Source: Amaricoccus macauensis (GTDB taxonomy: Bacteria > Pseudomonadota > Alphaproteobacteria > Rhodobacterales > Rhodobacteraceae). From it: DNA of 64,000 nucleotides. A program made the position numbers and the translations under genes. The notes below the pieces were generated by a model. It made no database searches and was not told where the DNA came from. It saw only the letters and a list, made by a program, of their open reading frames with translations. Shown in pieces: positions 26,868 through 35,460 of the stretch. The stretch is from the NCBI RefSeq assembly GCF_014201905.1, contig NZ_JACHFM010000003.1, positions 186,001 through 250,000 on the forward strand. Reading direction: 5' to 3'. How positions within the stretch are numbered: the stretch's first letter is position 1; every line of letters begins with the position of its first letter.

Positions 26868-27512
26868 TCAGGAATTGGGGAACAGAAGTTGGGCGCGTCC
26901 CGCGCCCTCACTGATGAACTGGACTGACTGCAGGATGCGATCGCCACTCAGCCAGTAGAGATTGGTGAAGCTGTCGTCCGCGCCCTGACAGGTTTCCTCG
27001 ATCCGCTGGCTTCGTGTCGTCACGTCATTGAGCAGCTGGATGGTTTCTTGTCCGGCGGGGCGCACGTCGCAGACGAAGGCCCGAATGCGGATCTGGTCCT
27101 GCCCGTTGAGATAGGTGTGGATCCGGGTGATCCGGGCGGGCCGCATCTGATGGATCGCGCCGGCGAGACCAGGCGTGTCCGCGGTCATCAGGTCGAACGA
27201 AAGACCGCGCGTGCCGATGAGCACCCCGTCGCGCAGAAAGATTTGTGCGTTGTCGATCGTGCGCCAGCGGGTAACTCCGTTGCGCGCGTTGGTCTGGACC
27301 ATGAGCACCGAGGGGCCGTCGTCGAGCAGCGTGATCCGAAGCCTCGGCGCCCCTGCGGCGATCAGCCGCTCTGCCGCGGCGGTGTCGACGCCGGGCGCGG
27401 GCGGCATGAGCTGCTGGCCGTTGCGGGCCCGCTCGGTGCTCACGCTGCAGCCCGCAAGCCCCAGGCAGAGCAAGGTCAGAACGCGGCCGAGGCGACGAAG
27501 GCCAGAGCTCAT
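26868..27512 (-). CDS. yjbF: YjbF/GfcB-family lipoprotein
   Basis: A 214-residue lipoprotein with lipobox LGLAGCS in a short signal sequence, then the YjbF-type body (DDGPSVLMVQTNARNGVTRWRT; GVLIGTRGLSFDLM; CQGADDSFTNLYWLSGDRIL). YjbF/GfcB proteins belong to exopolysaccharide operons (yjbEFGH, gfcABCDE) but their molecular role is not settled. The ATG at 27512 overlaps the stop of the yjbH-like gene (ATGA), showing translational coupling. No YjbG/GfcC homologue is present. Confidence 0.85.
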   Translation of the reverse strand: MSSGLRRLGRVLTLLCLGLAGCSVSTERARNGQQLMPPAPGVDTAAAERLIAAGAPRLRITLLDDGPSVLMVQTNARNGVTRWRTIDNAQIFLRDGVLIGTRGLSFDLMTADTPGLAGAIHQMRPARITRIHTYLNGQDQIRIRAFVCDVRPAGQETIQLLNDVTTRSQRIEETCQGADDSFTNLYWLSGDRILQSVQFISEGAGRAQLLFPNS

Positions 27513-29629
27513 CGCCAGAACCTTTCCCAACGCGCGCCGAGCTCTTCCTGACGGCTGGGTCGGGTCATCGGATAGAGCCGGTTCTGCGCCCAGAGCTGCG
27601 CGCCGCCATCCCGCAGGATTGGTCGGATCACCATGCCGATCTGATTGGGCGATGGCTTGCCGAGAAACCAGGTGAGCGGAACGCTGAAGGAGAAGCCCTT
27701 GTCGAAGGAGCCTTCGCCGAAGTCGTCGAAGCTGACGTCGGTCAGGGTGAAGAACGCGCTGAGCTCGAAGCCGTTGCCGAAGCGACGGCTCATCGTGAAC
27801 GTCGAGCCCCAGTCCTTCGCCAGATACCGTCCGACGTCGACCTGACCGAAATAGCCTTCTCCGAAATCATAGTAGCCCGAGAGGAAGCCCGTGACGACGT
27901 CGTAGTCCTGGAAGTCGAGCCCGCCGTCGAAGGCGCGCTGCCTCGCATAGGCGAGGTTCCCGCCAAGGGCGAGGCGTTGACCGGGAGGGGCCCAGAGCAC
28001 TTCGCTGAAGACCCCGCCGAACATCGGCTCAAGCAGCCCCGCTTGCGCCTGGCCGTAGAGGTCCGGACCGAGGCGCTCGAACTGCGCCGCGGTCAGATAG
28101 GGGATCGTGATCTCGCCGGCGTCCCTCGCATAGAGCCATGCATCGGAGCGCACGTGAGGCAGCGTCGAGTTCGACGGCCGATTGCCCTCGTCGAGATTGC
28201 CGATGATGCTGTGCCGCAGGGCGCCGGAGAAATAGGTTCCCCGCCACGGCGACCACGAGGCACTCGCTTCGGCGCCGATGTCTATCCGCACAGGATTGTC
28301 CGGGTCGAAGAGGAATGGCGTCGCGTAGAGCCCGACCCCGGCGGTAAAGTACGGATCCCAGGTCCCCGCTGGTGCCGGCGTCCGCGCGGCATCGATGATG
28401 CCCGCCCGGGTGTAGCTCTGCCACGCGCCGTCGGGGGCGTACTGGGTTTCCTCGAGGTCGCTCCGCTTCAGCGTGACCTCCGTGACCTCCATGCCCAGGA
28501 CATGGCTGCGGATCCGGAAGCTCCTGACCTCGGCGGGCAACTGGGCGCTCAGCACCGCCGCGGTACGGCCGTAGGCCTGCGCCATCGCCGGCCAGCCGTT
28601 GTTGGTGATCGAGACGATCGCGGTCGTGCCTGTGACCTCGAAGCCCTCCAGGGCGACACCTTGATCGTTCAGCGCCGCCTCGAGCCGCGCGTGGCGCGCC
28701 GCGTCTGGCCGGGGGGTCCAGAGCGCCAGGCTTTCACCTGAGCCGTGAGAGATCGCAGGGGGGCCGGCCTCGCGTCCTGAAGGCGCAGGCGGATCCTTCG
28801 GATTGAACATGAAGCTCGCGCTGACCGCGACGGAGGAGCCGCTCAGCAGGGAGACCCCGATGGTCCCGCCATTGTCGAACTGATACTGCGCGCCGAAATT
28901 GAGCGGGATCCGGTACTTGTACCCCATCCGCAGGACCTCGGCATCCATGGAGTCCGACGAGTACTCCGCCATCAGCCGCAAATGGTCGGTCGCCTTCCAG
29001 TCCGCAGCTGCGAAGATCGCCGCGGGTCCGTGGAAGAAGCTGCCGAAGGCGACCTGACCGGTGTCCTCGATGGTGCGGTCGGTATCGCGATGGTTGAAGC
29101 GGTCGGAGATCAGTCCCAACGGGTTCTTGAAGCCGTTGTGGGTCCCGTACCGCCCCCATCCGATGCCGAGCGTCGCGGTAACATCCGGCCCGATGTGCTT
29201 CGACGCCGCGATGTACTCCGAGCTGAAGATTCCGGTGCCGCCGAAGTCCTGCAAGCCGACCGTCATGGCCGGCCACCACCCGGTGTAGTCCTCCTGCGAG
29301 AGCAGCACGCGGACGTCGAAACTGCGGTCGTAGAGGGAATCGTGCCGCCCGTCCTCGAAGGGCACGTAGTCCCTGAGGTACGAGTACCGGAAGCTTCCCT
29401 GCAGCCGCGGCGTGATCTGGAAGGTCCCCACGGTCCTGAGGGCACCTTGGGTCATGTAGTTCGCGGAGAAGGCCAGCGTGCCATCCGGCAGCGCGAAGCC
29501 GGAGGGCATCTCAAGATAGCCGGGCGCGCCATAGTGTGACAGTCCGACCCGGTCCTGACTCCATGCCGTCGGGCACGCCGCAAGAACCCCGAAGCTTGTT
29601 ATCCAAAAGAGGAGCGATCTAGAACGCAT
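27509..29629 (-). CDS. yjbH: YjbH/GfcD-family outer-membrane protein
   Basis: A 706-residue protein of the YjbH (DUF940) family. After a signal peptide (ending TAWSQ) it opens with DRVGLSHYGAPGYLEMPSG and a series of beta-barrel-like repeats (FRYSYLRDYVPFEDGRHDSL; DFGGTGIFSSEYIAASKHI; GIGWGRYG). The middle (about residues 290-410) is less barrel-like, and a second barrel-like half follows to the C-terminus. Known from E. coli as an outer-membrane component of exopolysaccharide loci. I chose the ATG at 29629; a TTG at 29638 is possible. First gene of the export operon. Confidence 0.88.
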   Translation of the reverse strand: MRSRSLLFWITSFGVLAACPTAWSQDRVGLSHYGAPGYLEMPSGFALPDGTLAFSANYMTQGALRTVGTFQITPRLQGSFRYSYLRDYVPFEDGRHDSLYDRSFDVRVLLSQEDYTGWWPAMTVGLQDFGGTGIFSSEYIAASKHIGPDVTATLGIGWGRYGTHNGFKNPLGLISDRFNHRDTDRTIEDTGQVAFGSFFHGPAAIFAAADWKATDHLRLMAEYSSDSMDAEVLRMGYKYRIPLNFGAQYQFDNGGTIGVSLLSGSSVAVSASFMFNPKDPPAPSGREAGPPAISHGSGESLALWTPRPDAARHARLEAALNDQGVALEGFEVTGTTAIVSITNNGWPAMAQAYGRTAAVLSAQLPAEVRSFRIRSHVLGMEVTEVTLKRSDLEETQYAPDGAWQSYTRAGIIDAARTPAPAGTWDPYFTAGVGLYATPFLFDPDNPVRIDIGAEASASWSPWRGTYFSGALRHSIIGNLDEGNRPSNSTLPHVRSDAWLYARDAGEITIPYLTAAQFERLGPDLYGQAQAGLLEPMFGGVFSEVLWAPPGQRLALGGNLAYARQRAFDGGLDFQDYDVVTGFLSGYYDFGEGYFGQVDVGRYLAKDWGSTFTMSRRFGNGFELSAFFTLTDVSFDDFGEGSFDKGFSFSVPLTWFLGKPSPNQIGMVIRPILRDGGAQLWAQNRLYPMTRPSRQEELGARWERFWR

Positions 29630-29875
29630 ATCACCCAAGCCGAACTTTTGCTGCCCTTATAACGAGTATCTGCTCTCGCAAAAGGTTTAAATGCTTCATT
29701 CGCATTAAGCCAAGGCGGGAAACGTCATCAGTTTCGGCACTCGGGCTTTTCCCTTGGGAGCGTGGCAATAATGCCTACGCCGGGAGCCCTCGATACCGGA
29801 CGCTCCCCGCCCTGGCGGTCCGCTGCGGTTGAAGGGCGAGGCTCTGGCAAGTGTCGCGATACTGTGCCCATGGAG

Positions 29876-30916
29876 CTAACTATATATCTTGCCAAATTTC
29901 GCGCGGTAGTTCTCGCGCCTCTCGTCAAGAATAGTAGTTGCCCAAGTTCCCACATGATATTTCTTCAGGAGATCCCTCCATTTCTCGGTATTCGGTGCAG
30001 CCGGGATCGAGAGGACCGGATTCTCTGGGTCGAACACTTTGACTGGAACGTAGCCATAGAAGTCATGTTCGAAGACGTGACGATTCGACGTCGCCAACGG
30101 CAGCCCGGAGAAGATCGCGTCGATCGTGCGGATCGTCAGGCCGTTCTGGTTCTCCTGCTCGACGTCGATGACGCAAGCCGAGTGCGTCATGATGTCGAGA
30201 TAGGTCTCGTAGGGCACGCGCACCCGGGAAATCGGCGCGTCGAAACGATAACGTATCGCGCAAATCCTGAACATTACGTATTGTAAAAAGCTTGGAGCAT
30301 AAAGGTATATATAGAAGCTCTTCTTGTCGGACTTCAGCCTGCGAATGATTTCTGCCAAAATCTTCACTCGTCGCACCCGTCCGGTGCCGACGAAGCAGTA
30401 GTCATATTTTGAGGGATGTCTCTCGGGCGGTTCAGGAGTGTCGACGGAATGAAAGTGAAACAGCGGCGTGTGGTGCAGTCCGTTGAAGTTGTCGCAGTCG
30501 ACCATATCGAAGCTGTATGCCGCATCTGCCGCGTCGATCATCCGCTGATCCAGCCGCCGGTTCGATGAGGAATCCCACAGATACAGAACAATTCTTGTAT
30601 CCGGAGCTTTCTTCTTGAGGTGATCCCTCAGCTGCTCAAGTTCGCGGCCGCGCAGCATTTCCGGACTGATGATGAGAACCTTGTCGGCTCCATATGCAAG
30701 GATATCCCGCGCAAGCCTCTCGACATACGATTTCGTAATTCCACCGATGCTTTGCAGGATCCCGAGCCGGGTCAGAAGCTTTACGAGAAACCCGTTCCCT
30801 ATACGCGCATCGATCCACTTTGCTTCGAATCCGAGGTCCTCGATCGCCTTGGGGATCAGTTTTTCATACCCTTGAAACTGATTGACGATAACAGCGACGC
30901 GAACAGGATTACTCAT
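29876..30916 (-). CDS. Putative glycosyltransferase (CgeB/GT-B-like)
   Basis: A 346-residue cytoplasmic protein. The N-terminus VRVAVIVNQFQGYEKLIPKA looks like a first Rossmann strand. The C-terminal half has CVIDVEQENQNGLTIRTIDA and IFSGLPLATSNRHVFEHDF, resembling the donor-binding half of GT-B enzymes in the CgeB and capsular-transferase groups. I start it at the internal ATG (30916), where the homology-like region begins. It is visibly lower in GC than its neighbours, as serotype-specific sugar genes often are. Specific activity unknown. Confidence 0.6.
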   Translation of the reverse strand: MSNPVRVAVIVNQFQGYEKLIPKAIEDLGFEAKWIDARIGNGFLVKLLTRLGILQSIGGITKSYVERLARDILAYGADKVLIISPEMLRGRELEQLRDHLKKKAPDTRIVLYLWDSSSNRRLDQRMIDAADAAYSFDMVDCDNFNGLHHTPLFHFHSVDTPEPPERHPSKYDYCFVGTGRVRRVKILAEIIRRLKSDKKSFYIYLYAPSFLQYVMFRICAIRYRFDAPISRVRVPYETYLDIMTHSACVIDVEQENQNGLTIRTIDAIFSGLPLATSNRHVFEHDFYGYVPVKVFDPENPVLSIPAAPNTEKWRDLLKKYHVGTWATTILDERRENYRAKFGKIYS

Positions 30917-31537
30917 CGGGACAACTCGAACTGTTAGGGGCCAGGGGGCTGAAGCAGTCATGAAGTTCCTGATCCTCCTGATATAAGTCAGCAAGGAACC
31001 ATCATTCGGACGAGGCGGCGCTGCCGGTCACTTCACAGTGCCGGATATTCTTCCTGGGCCAGCGCGGATGGCGTTCTGGATTTCGTCTGTAGGCCTACCC
31101 CTGTCGGGCAGTACCTTGCGGCCCACGGTCCCATTGAATGCGAAGTGTTGCACTATCGTACGGTATTGTTGGGCGATGTCCAGACTTCATGCCACGGTAG
31201 CGGACGGCAGGAGGCCCCGTAGGACGGCCTCGAGGCTCGGGCCTGACTGTGATTGCCGTGGCCTGTTGGTGATCCGTCGCATCCGGATCTGCGATCTCGA
31301 ACATGTGGTCGCCGGCACGAAACCACGTCCCCGGACCGACCGAGGCCCCGGACCCTCGATATCCGAGGGTCGCGTCCGCGAAGAATGCGCCTGGCGTCGC
31401 CCGGCTGAGAAGCAGTGAGCGGCCACCGTTCCCGCTATTGGGGTCGTTTCCGACAGCAAACGACAACATGCGCTGCGACGAGATGTTTACATTCCCCATC
31501 TGGCACCGTGCGGTGTTGAGTTCCGGTTTCCGCCAGG
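30917..31537. other. Intergenic region with one doubtful ORF
   Basis: About 620 bases between the glycosyltransferase-like gene and wzc. A minus-strand frame at 31095-31499 could encode 134 residues starting MGNVNISSQRML, with a protein-like middle (TPGAFFADATLGYRG; TWFRAGDHMFEIAD) but an arginine/proline-rich end. No Shine-Dalgarno is seen before its ATG. It may be a gene remnant. Nothing else was recognised. Confidence 0.25.
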
Positions 31538-33643
31538 TTAAGATATTGAATTGTAGTATTTCTTTCCGTATGCCGCATACGCGCCGTAGCGCTCGCCATA
31601 GCCATAGCGACGCATGCCCTTGGGATCGATCTGGCTCAGGACCATGCCGGCGACCCGCGCATTGGTCGTATCGAGCATGTGCAGGGCATCCTGCACCTGA
31701 GTCTCGGACGTGTTGTCCCAGCGGACGATGAACACGACCGTGTCGGCATGCTGCGCAATGATCCGGGTGTCGGGCACCACCAGCACCGGCGGCGTGTCGA
31801 TCAGGATGACGTCGTAGTGCTTGCGTGCCTCGTCGAGGAGGCGCGGGAAAGCCTGGGACGAGAAGATGTCCGCTGCGTTGACCAGGGACTTTTCGCCGAA
31901 GAGGACGTCGCCCATGGACTCTGAGGGCCATGCGGCTTCAGCGAGACTGACATCGCCTGAAAGGACGCTGACCAGGCCGTTGCCGTGAGGCGCCTCGAAG
32001 TAGCGCTTGAACGTGCGGCGACGGATGTCGCCCTCGATCAGCAGCACCTTCTTGCCCATCTGCGTGAGGTTCTGGGCAAGCGCGAGGCTGAGCATTGTCT
32101 TGCCCTCGCCGGGAACCGGCGAGGTGAGGGCGATGATCTGGGGCACCCGGTCGATGTTCGACAGGAGTATCGAGGTGCGCAGATTCCGCACCGCTTCCGC
32201 AAGCGCCGAGGTCGGGTTCTTGGCGAGGTATTCGATGACCTTGGTACGCTGCCCCACCGGCAGGAGCGGGATCTGCCCGAGCACGACCCGACCGGACAGG
32301 CTTTCGAGTTCGTTGGAGGTCCGGATGCCGGAGGCGGCGGCCTCGCGCAGCAGGGCCAGTCCCGCCCCGAGCATAGCTCCGAAGATCGCTGCCATGGCGA
32401 GGGTCAATCCCTTTCGCGGCGTTGATGCAAAGAGGGGGCGCACTGCCTGGGAGAGGACCCTGCTGTCAGGTTGCTGAATGCCCTGCTGGGCCACAGCTTC
32501 TTTCAATCGCGTCTGGAAGTGTTCGTAGAGCAGCTTGCTTGCCTCGGCCTCGCGCGTCATCTGCTCGAGTTGGGTCAACTCCTGAGATGCGCGGTTGATC
32601 GTGTCGAGCAAGTTCGTCTCGGCCAGATCATAGGACGAGATCTGGCTGCGCAGGCGCAGGAGATCCTGCTCCATCTGCTGCCCCAGCAGGGTCCGGCGAG
32701 CGTCGAACGCGTGGACCGCAGTGCTGCCCTCGCGATCGGCAGCGACGGCGAGTTCGATAAGCTGCGGATCTGCCAGCGCGGACGCCTGGGCGGCGCGGCC
32801 GATTGCGTTCCGGGAAGCCTCCTGCCGCGCGACGAGACCGCTGACCTGATCGATGCTCGCTGCCCGGCGGTCGCGTGTATCCTTGAGCTGACGATCGAGC
32901 GCCGCGAGTTCGACGCCGCTCGCGATGCTCATGTTGCTCTGGAATTCGCGCATCTTCTCCTCGGCCGTCTCAAGCTCTGCCTTGAGATCCGCCACCTGGC
33001 CGGTGAGCCAGTCCGCGGCGCGTTTGGTGGCCTCGAATTTCACCCGCACCTGGTCATCGATATAGAGCCGCGCGATCGTATCGGCGATGAGCGCGGATTG
33101 CGCCGCAGATTCAGTCTCGACCTGAATCTGGAACGCGAGGCTTTGCGCAATGTTCGAGGTCGTAACCTGTTCGAGGAGGGCGGTCACGACGGCGTCGCGG
33201 ATTTCGGCCTCTGAAAGCTCGGGGGCGGGACCCCGTACGAAAGTCTTGATTCGCGACAGAAGCCCCTTGGGCTTGAGCCGCGTGTTGAATTCCGGATTCT
33301 CGACGAGATTCAGTTCATCGACCACCCGTCCCATCAGAACGCGGCCGCGGAGGACCTGCACTTCCGTGTTCACGACGCTGCTGTCGCTGGAAAGGCTCCC
33401 GAGAATGCTTTCCACATCGAGGCCCATGACCTGGGCCTCTCGGGATTCCATGACGACTGTGGCTGTGGCCCGATAGGTCGGAGTTGCCAGGAACTCCACA
33501 TATGCAAATGCCAGTGCGATGAATGCTGCGCAGGTAAGAATGATGTAGTACTTTTTTCGTAAAAGAATATTTATAGTTTTCAGAATGTCGACCGAAGCGT
33601 CATCGGAATCTGGCACGGCCATAGAGCTCATCTTATTCTTCAT
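31538..33643 (-). CDS. Polysaccharide co-polymerase / tyrosine autokinase (Wzc/ExoP type)
   Basis: A 701-residue inner-membrane protein that controls exopolysaccharide chain length and export. TM1 is at about residues 31-52, followed by a Wzz domain, long coiled coils (about 190-400) and TM2 near residue 420. The BY-kinase domain follows: Walker A SPVPGEGKTML near residue 512, Walker A-prime VLLIEGDIRR, and Walker B VILIDTPPVLVV. The C-terminus is a tyrosine cluster (RRYGYGERYGAYAAYGKKYY), the autophosphorylation tail. AGG precedes the ATG. It works with the Wza-like lipoprotein at 25489-26847. Confidence 0.92.
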   Translation of the reverse strand: MKNKMSSMAVPDSDDASVDILKTINILLRKKYYIILTCAAFIALAFAYVEFLATPTYRATATVVMESREAQVMGLDVESILGSLSSDSSVVNTEVQVLRGRVLMGRVVDELNLVENPEFNTRLKPKGLLSRIKTFVRGPAPELSEAEIRDAVVTALLEQVTTSNIAQSLAFQIQVETESAAQSALIADTIARLYIDDQVRVKFEATKRAADWLTGQVADLKAELETAEEKMREFQSNMSIASGVELAALDRQLKDTRDRRAASIDQVSGLVARQEASRNAIGRAAQASALADPQLIELAVAADREGSTAVHAFDARRTLLGQQMEQDLLRLRSQISSYDLAETNLLDTINRASQELTQLEQMTREAEASKLLYEHFQTRLKEAVAQQGIQQPDSRVLSQAVRPLFASTPRKGLTLAMAAIFGAMLGAGLALLREAAASGIRTSNELESLSGRVVLGQIPLLPVGQRTKVIEYLAKNPTSALAEAVRNLRTSILLSNIDRVPQIIALTSPVPGEGKTMLSLALAQNLTQMGKKVLLIEGDIRRRTFKRYFEAPHGNGLVSVLSGDVSLAEAAWPSESMGDVLFGEKSLVNAADIFSSQAFPRLLDEARKHYDVILIDTPPVLVVPDTRIIAQHADTVVFIVRWDNTSETQVQDALHMLDTTNARVAGMVLSQIDPKGMRRYGYGERYGAYAAYGKKYYNSIS

Positions 33644-33700
33644 GTCGACCTAACACTCAGTTACTAGCTATCTAGCTGCGTGCGCAGAGGTGTTTTTCCT

Positions 33701-33715
33701 CCCCCCCGGGGGGGG
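33701..33715. repeat. C7G8 homopolymer palindrome
   Basis: Seven C followed by eight G, in a 220-base intergenic gap. It is preceded by a T-run on the plus strand, so it does not have terminator polarity for the minus-strand genes. It could be slippage-prone or a sequencing weak point. Confidence 0.6.
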
Positions 33716-33793
33716 AAGGGCTCGAAAGGCCGCATTCTCGCCGCCGGCCGCGGACGGCCGACTGGGCAAGATGCGGTGATAGTGGGAGGCATC

Positions 33794-33842
33794 ACAGAAC
33801 CACGCATGCTCCGCCCTCTCCGCGGCGGAGGTGTGGTTCTGT
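33794..33842 (-). terminator. Nested hairpin downstream of the small HHCGCGHH gene
   Basis: A 10-bp perfect outer stem (ACAGAACCAC/GTGGTTCTGT) encloses a 7-bp inner stem (CTCCGCC/GGCGGAG) with an 8-base loop. It starts 22 bases after the stop codon of the 80-residue gene. No U-tract follows, so it may be a terminator, an mRNA 3'-end stabiliser or part of a small RNA. Confidence 0.55.
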
Positions 33843-33864
33843 CCGGCGCGCAGCGACTGCACCC

Positions 33865-34107
33865 TCAGTGATGGCCGCAACCGCAGTGGTGCCCGGTCGA
33901 GGAGGTGGTATTAGTCGTAGAAGTGGTACTGGTGGAGGTCGTGGCGATGCTGTTCAGCAGGACCTCGGCCACCGTTTCCGCAGCGGAGTTGCGCGCGATC
34001 GGCTCAAAGCCGGCCTCTTGCTTTTCCTGCGCTGCAGCTGCGGCAGTCAAGGGCAGGGCGGACGTGGCGGCCAGGACCAATGCCGCAGCCAGAAGCTTCT
34101 GCATCAT
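33865..34107 (-). CDS. Small secreted protein with Ser/Thr linker and C-terminal HHCGCGHH
   Basis: An 80-residue protein I do not recognise. Residues 1-26 form a clear signal peptide (QKLLAAALVLAATSALPLTA, AAAA before QEKQE). The mature part has a short charged, helix-prone segment (AGFEPIARNSAAETVAEVLL), a 15- to 20-residue Ser/Thr-rich linker (TTSTSTTSTTNTTSST), and ends GHHCGCGHH, a likely metal-binding or thiol-bearing tail. A strong AGGAGG lies 7 bases before the ATG, so it is very likely expressed. It lies between the wzc gene and the PPP phosphatase, close to a kinase/nucleotidyltransferase operon. Role unknown. Confidence 0.75.
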   Translation of the reverse strand: MMQKLLAAALVLAATSALPLTAAAAAQEKQEAGFEPIARNSAAETVAEVLLNSIATTSTSTTSTTNTTSSTGHHCGCGHH

Positions 34108-34561
34108 GGGTGTTCCTCCTACAGGACTTTGCTTCCTTTAGCATATCGCATTTCGATGATCGAGATCTCCTTTTTAGCTTTTATCGATCGCAATGAGATT
34201 ATGGAGAACTCATGTCTGTTGCAAGAGGGCCGTCGTCGCTTCGCCCACGGGATTGCCCGGAAGGCCTTGGATTGAGCGCGGTTTTAGCGCTGGAGAGCCG
34301 ACGATGGTCGTGTACCGGACGATGATCATGCGCCGGATTTCGTGGGGCGGGCGGGACGTCCTTCTTCCGGATTGCAGCCTGATCCGCGACGGCAGGATCA
34401 ACTGACGGATGACCCACAGACGCGCTGGTTCACTCGCCTTAAACGACGCATGCCAGCTTGACCTGAAGGCCCCAACCAGAAAATATGTCCGTTCTCCGCG
34501 TAGAGCTCGATCTTCACTTTTTCGGATGGGGGATCGGCTTGTCGTCTGAATGGTCGGTATC
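34108..34561. other. Intergenic region between small peptide gene and phosphatase
   Basis: About 450 bases. An AT-rich stretch at 34130-34210 is a plausible promoter for the minus-strand small gene. A plus-strand frame at 34193-34405 (70 codons) has no good ribosome-binding site and no recognisable motif. Nothing else was seen. Confidence 0.35.
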
Positions 34562-35356
34562 ATGAGCGCCTCGTACTCCCTTCGCCGATTTCTGTCTGAG
34601 TTCCTCGGTGCCTCATCACCTCGGCCAGCGGCCGAAGGGCCGCGACTGTTTCCGGCACCAGAGGAGCCGGTTTGTCTGCTCGGCGATCTGCACGGCCGCG
34701 CCGATTTGCTTGAGCGGTTTCTGGCACTTCGACGACGCCACTTTCCCGAGCATCGGCTGATCTCGCTCGGGGATTCGATCGATCGCGGTGAGGCGAGTGC
34801 CGATGCCCTGCGGCTTCTGCGCGCTGAGAGCGATCTGGGTGCGATCTGCCTCATGGGCAACCATGAGGAGATGCTGATCGAGTTTCTGGACGATCCCGCT
34901 GATCAGGGTCGGCGTTGGCTGGTCCACGGCGGACTGAGCACGCTGGCGAGCTTTGATCTGCGCGGCCTGCCTTCGGATGCGGGCGCGCGGGAGAAGGCGC
35001 GAGATGCGCTGCGCGTCCAGATGGGATCGGAGACCGAGGCCTGGCTGCGGGCGCTCCCGCCTTTCTGGCGAAGTGGCAATCTTGTTGCCGTACACGCGGG
35101 CCTCGATCCGGACCGTCCGCCTGAAGGGCAGGATCGTCGCAACCATGTCTGGGGCCACCGCGACTTTACGACGCACTCCCGGAGCGATGGGATCTGTGTC
35201 GCCTATGGCCATACTGTGGTCGACCATGCGCACATGCGTGCTGGCCGACTGGCGCTCGATACCGGTGCATATGCGACGGGCAAGCTGAGCTATGCGCTGA
35301 TTGACCCGGCCGCGCCCGAGAGCGAACGAGTGACGTTCGCGGTCGTCCCCCGCTGA
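34562..35356 (+). CDS. PPP-family metallophosphatase (serine/threonine phosphatase-like)
   Basis: A 264-residue protein with the full metallophosphoesterase signature: GDLHGR (about residue 41), GDSIDRG (about 71), GNHEE (about 102), HAGLDP (about 177) and YGHT (about 217). This is the bacterial PrpA/ApaH-like PPP group that dephosphorylates proteins or nucleotides. I place the start at the ATG at 34562 (34550 is possible); ribosome-binding signals are weak. It converges on the kinase/nucleotidyltransferase operon, about 100 bases from the nucleotidyltransferase stop, so it could reverse the kinase. Confidence 0.88.
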   Translation: MSASYSLRRFLSEFLGASSPRPAAEGPRLFPAPEEPVCLLGDLHGRADLLERFLALRRRHFPEHRLISLGDSIDRGEASADALRLLRAESDLGAICLMGNHEEMLIEFLDDPADQGRRWLVHGGLSTLASFDLRGLPSDAGAREKARDALRVQMGSETEAWLRALPPFWRSGNLVAVHAGLDPDRPPEGQDRRNHVWGHRDFTTHSRSDGICVAYGHTVVDHAHMRAGRLALDTGAYATGKLSYALIDPAAPESERVTFAVVPR

Positions 35357-35460
35357 ACGTCGGCGTTTTCCGCGCCAAAGCCATGTCGGACCCTTGGGCG
35401 GAGTCTCCCTGACCTGCTCCGAGCCCCGGGCGTGCCTTGTCACAATGGTGAGCCGGAGGT

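Noticed and set aside
31095-31499. A 134-codon minus-strand ORF with a protein-like middle
   Set aside because: No Shine-Dalgarno and a low-complexity end; kept only as a note in the intergenic entry.
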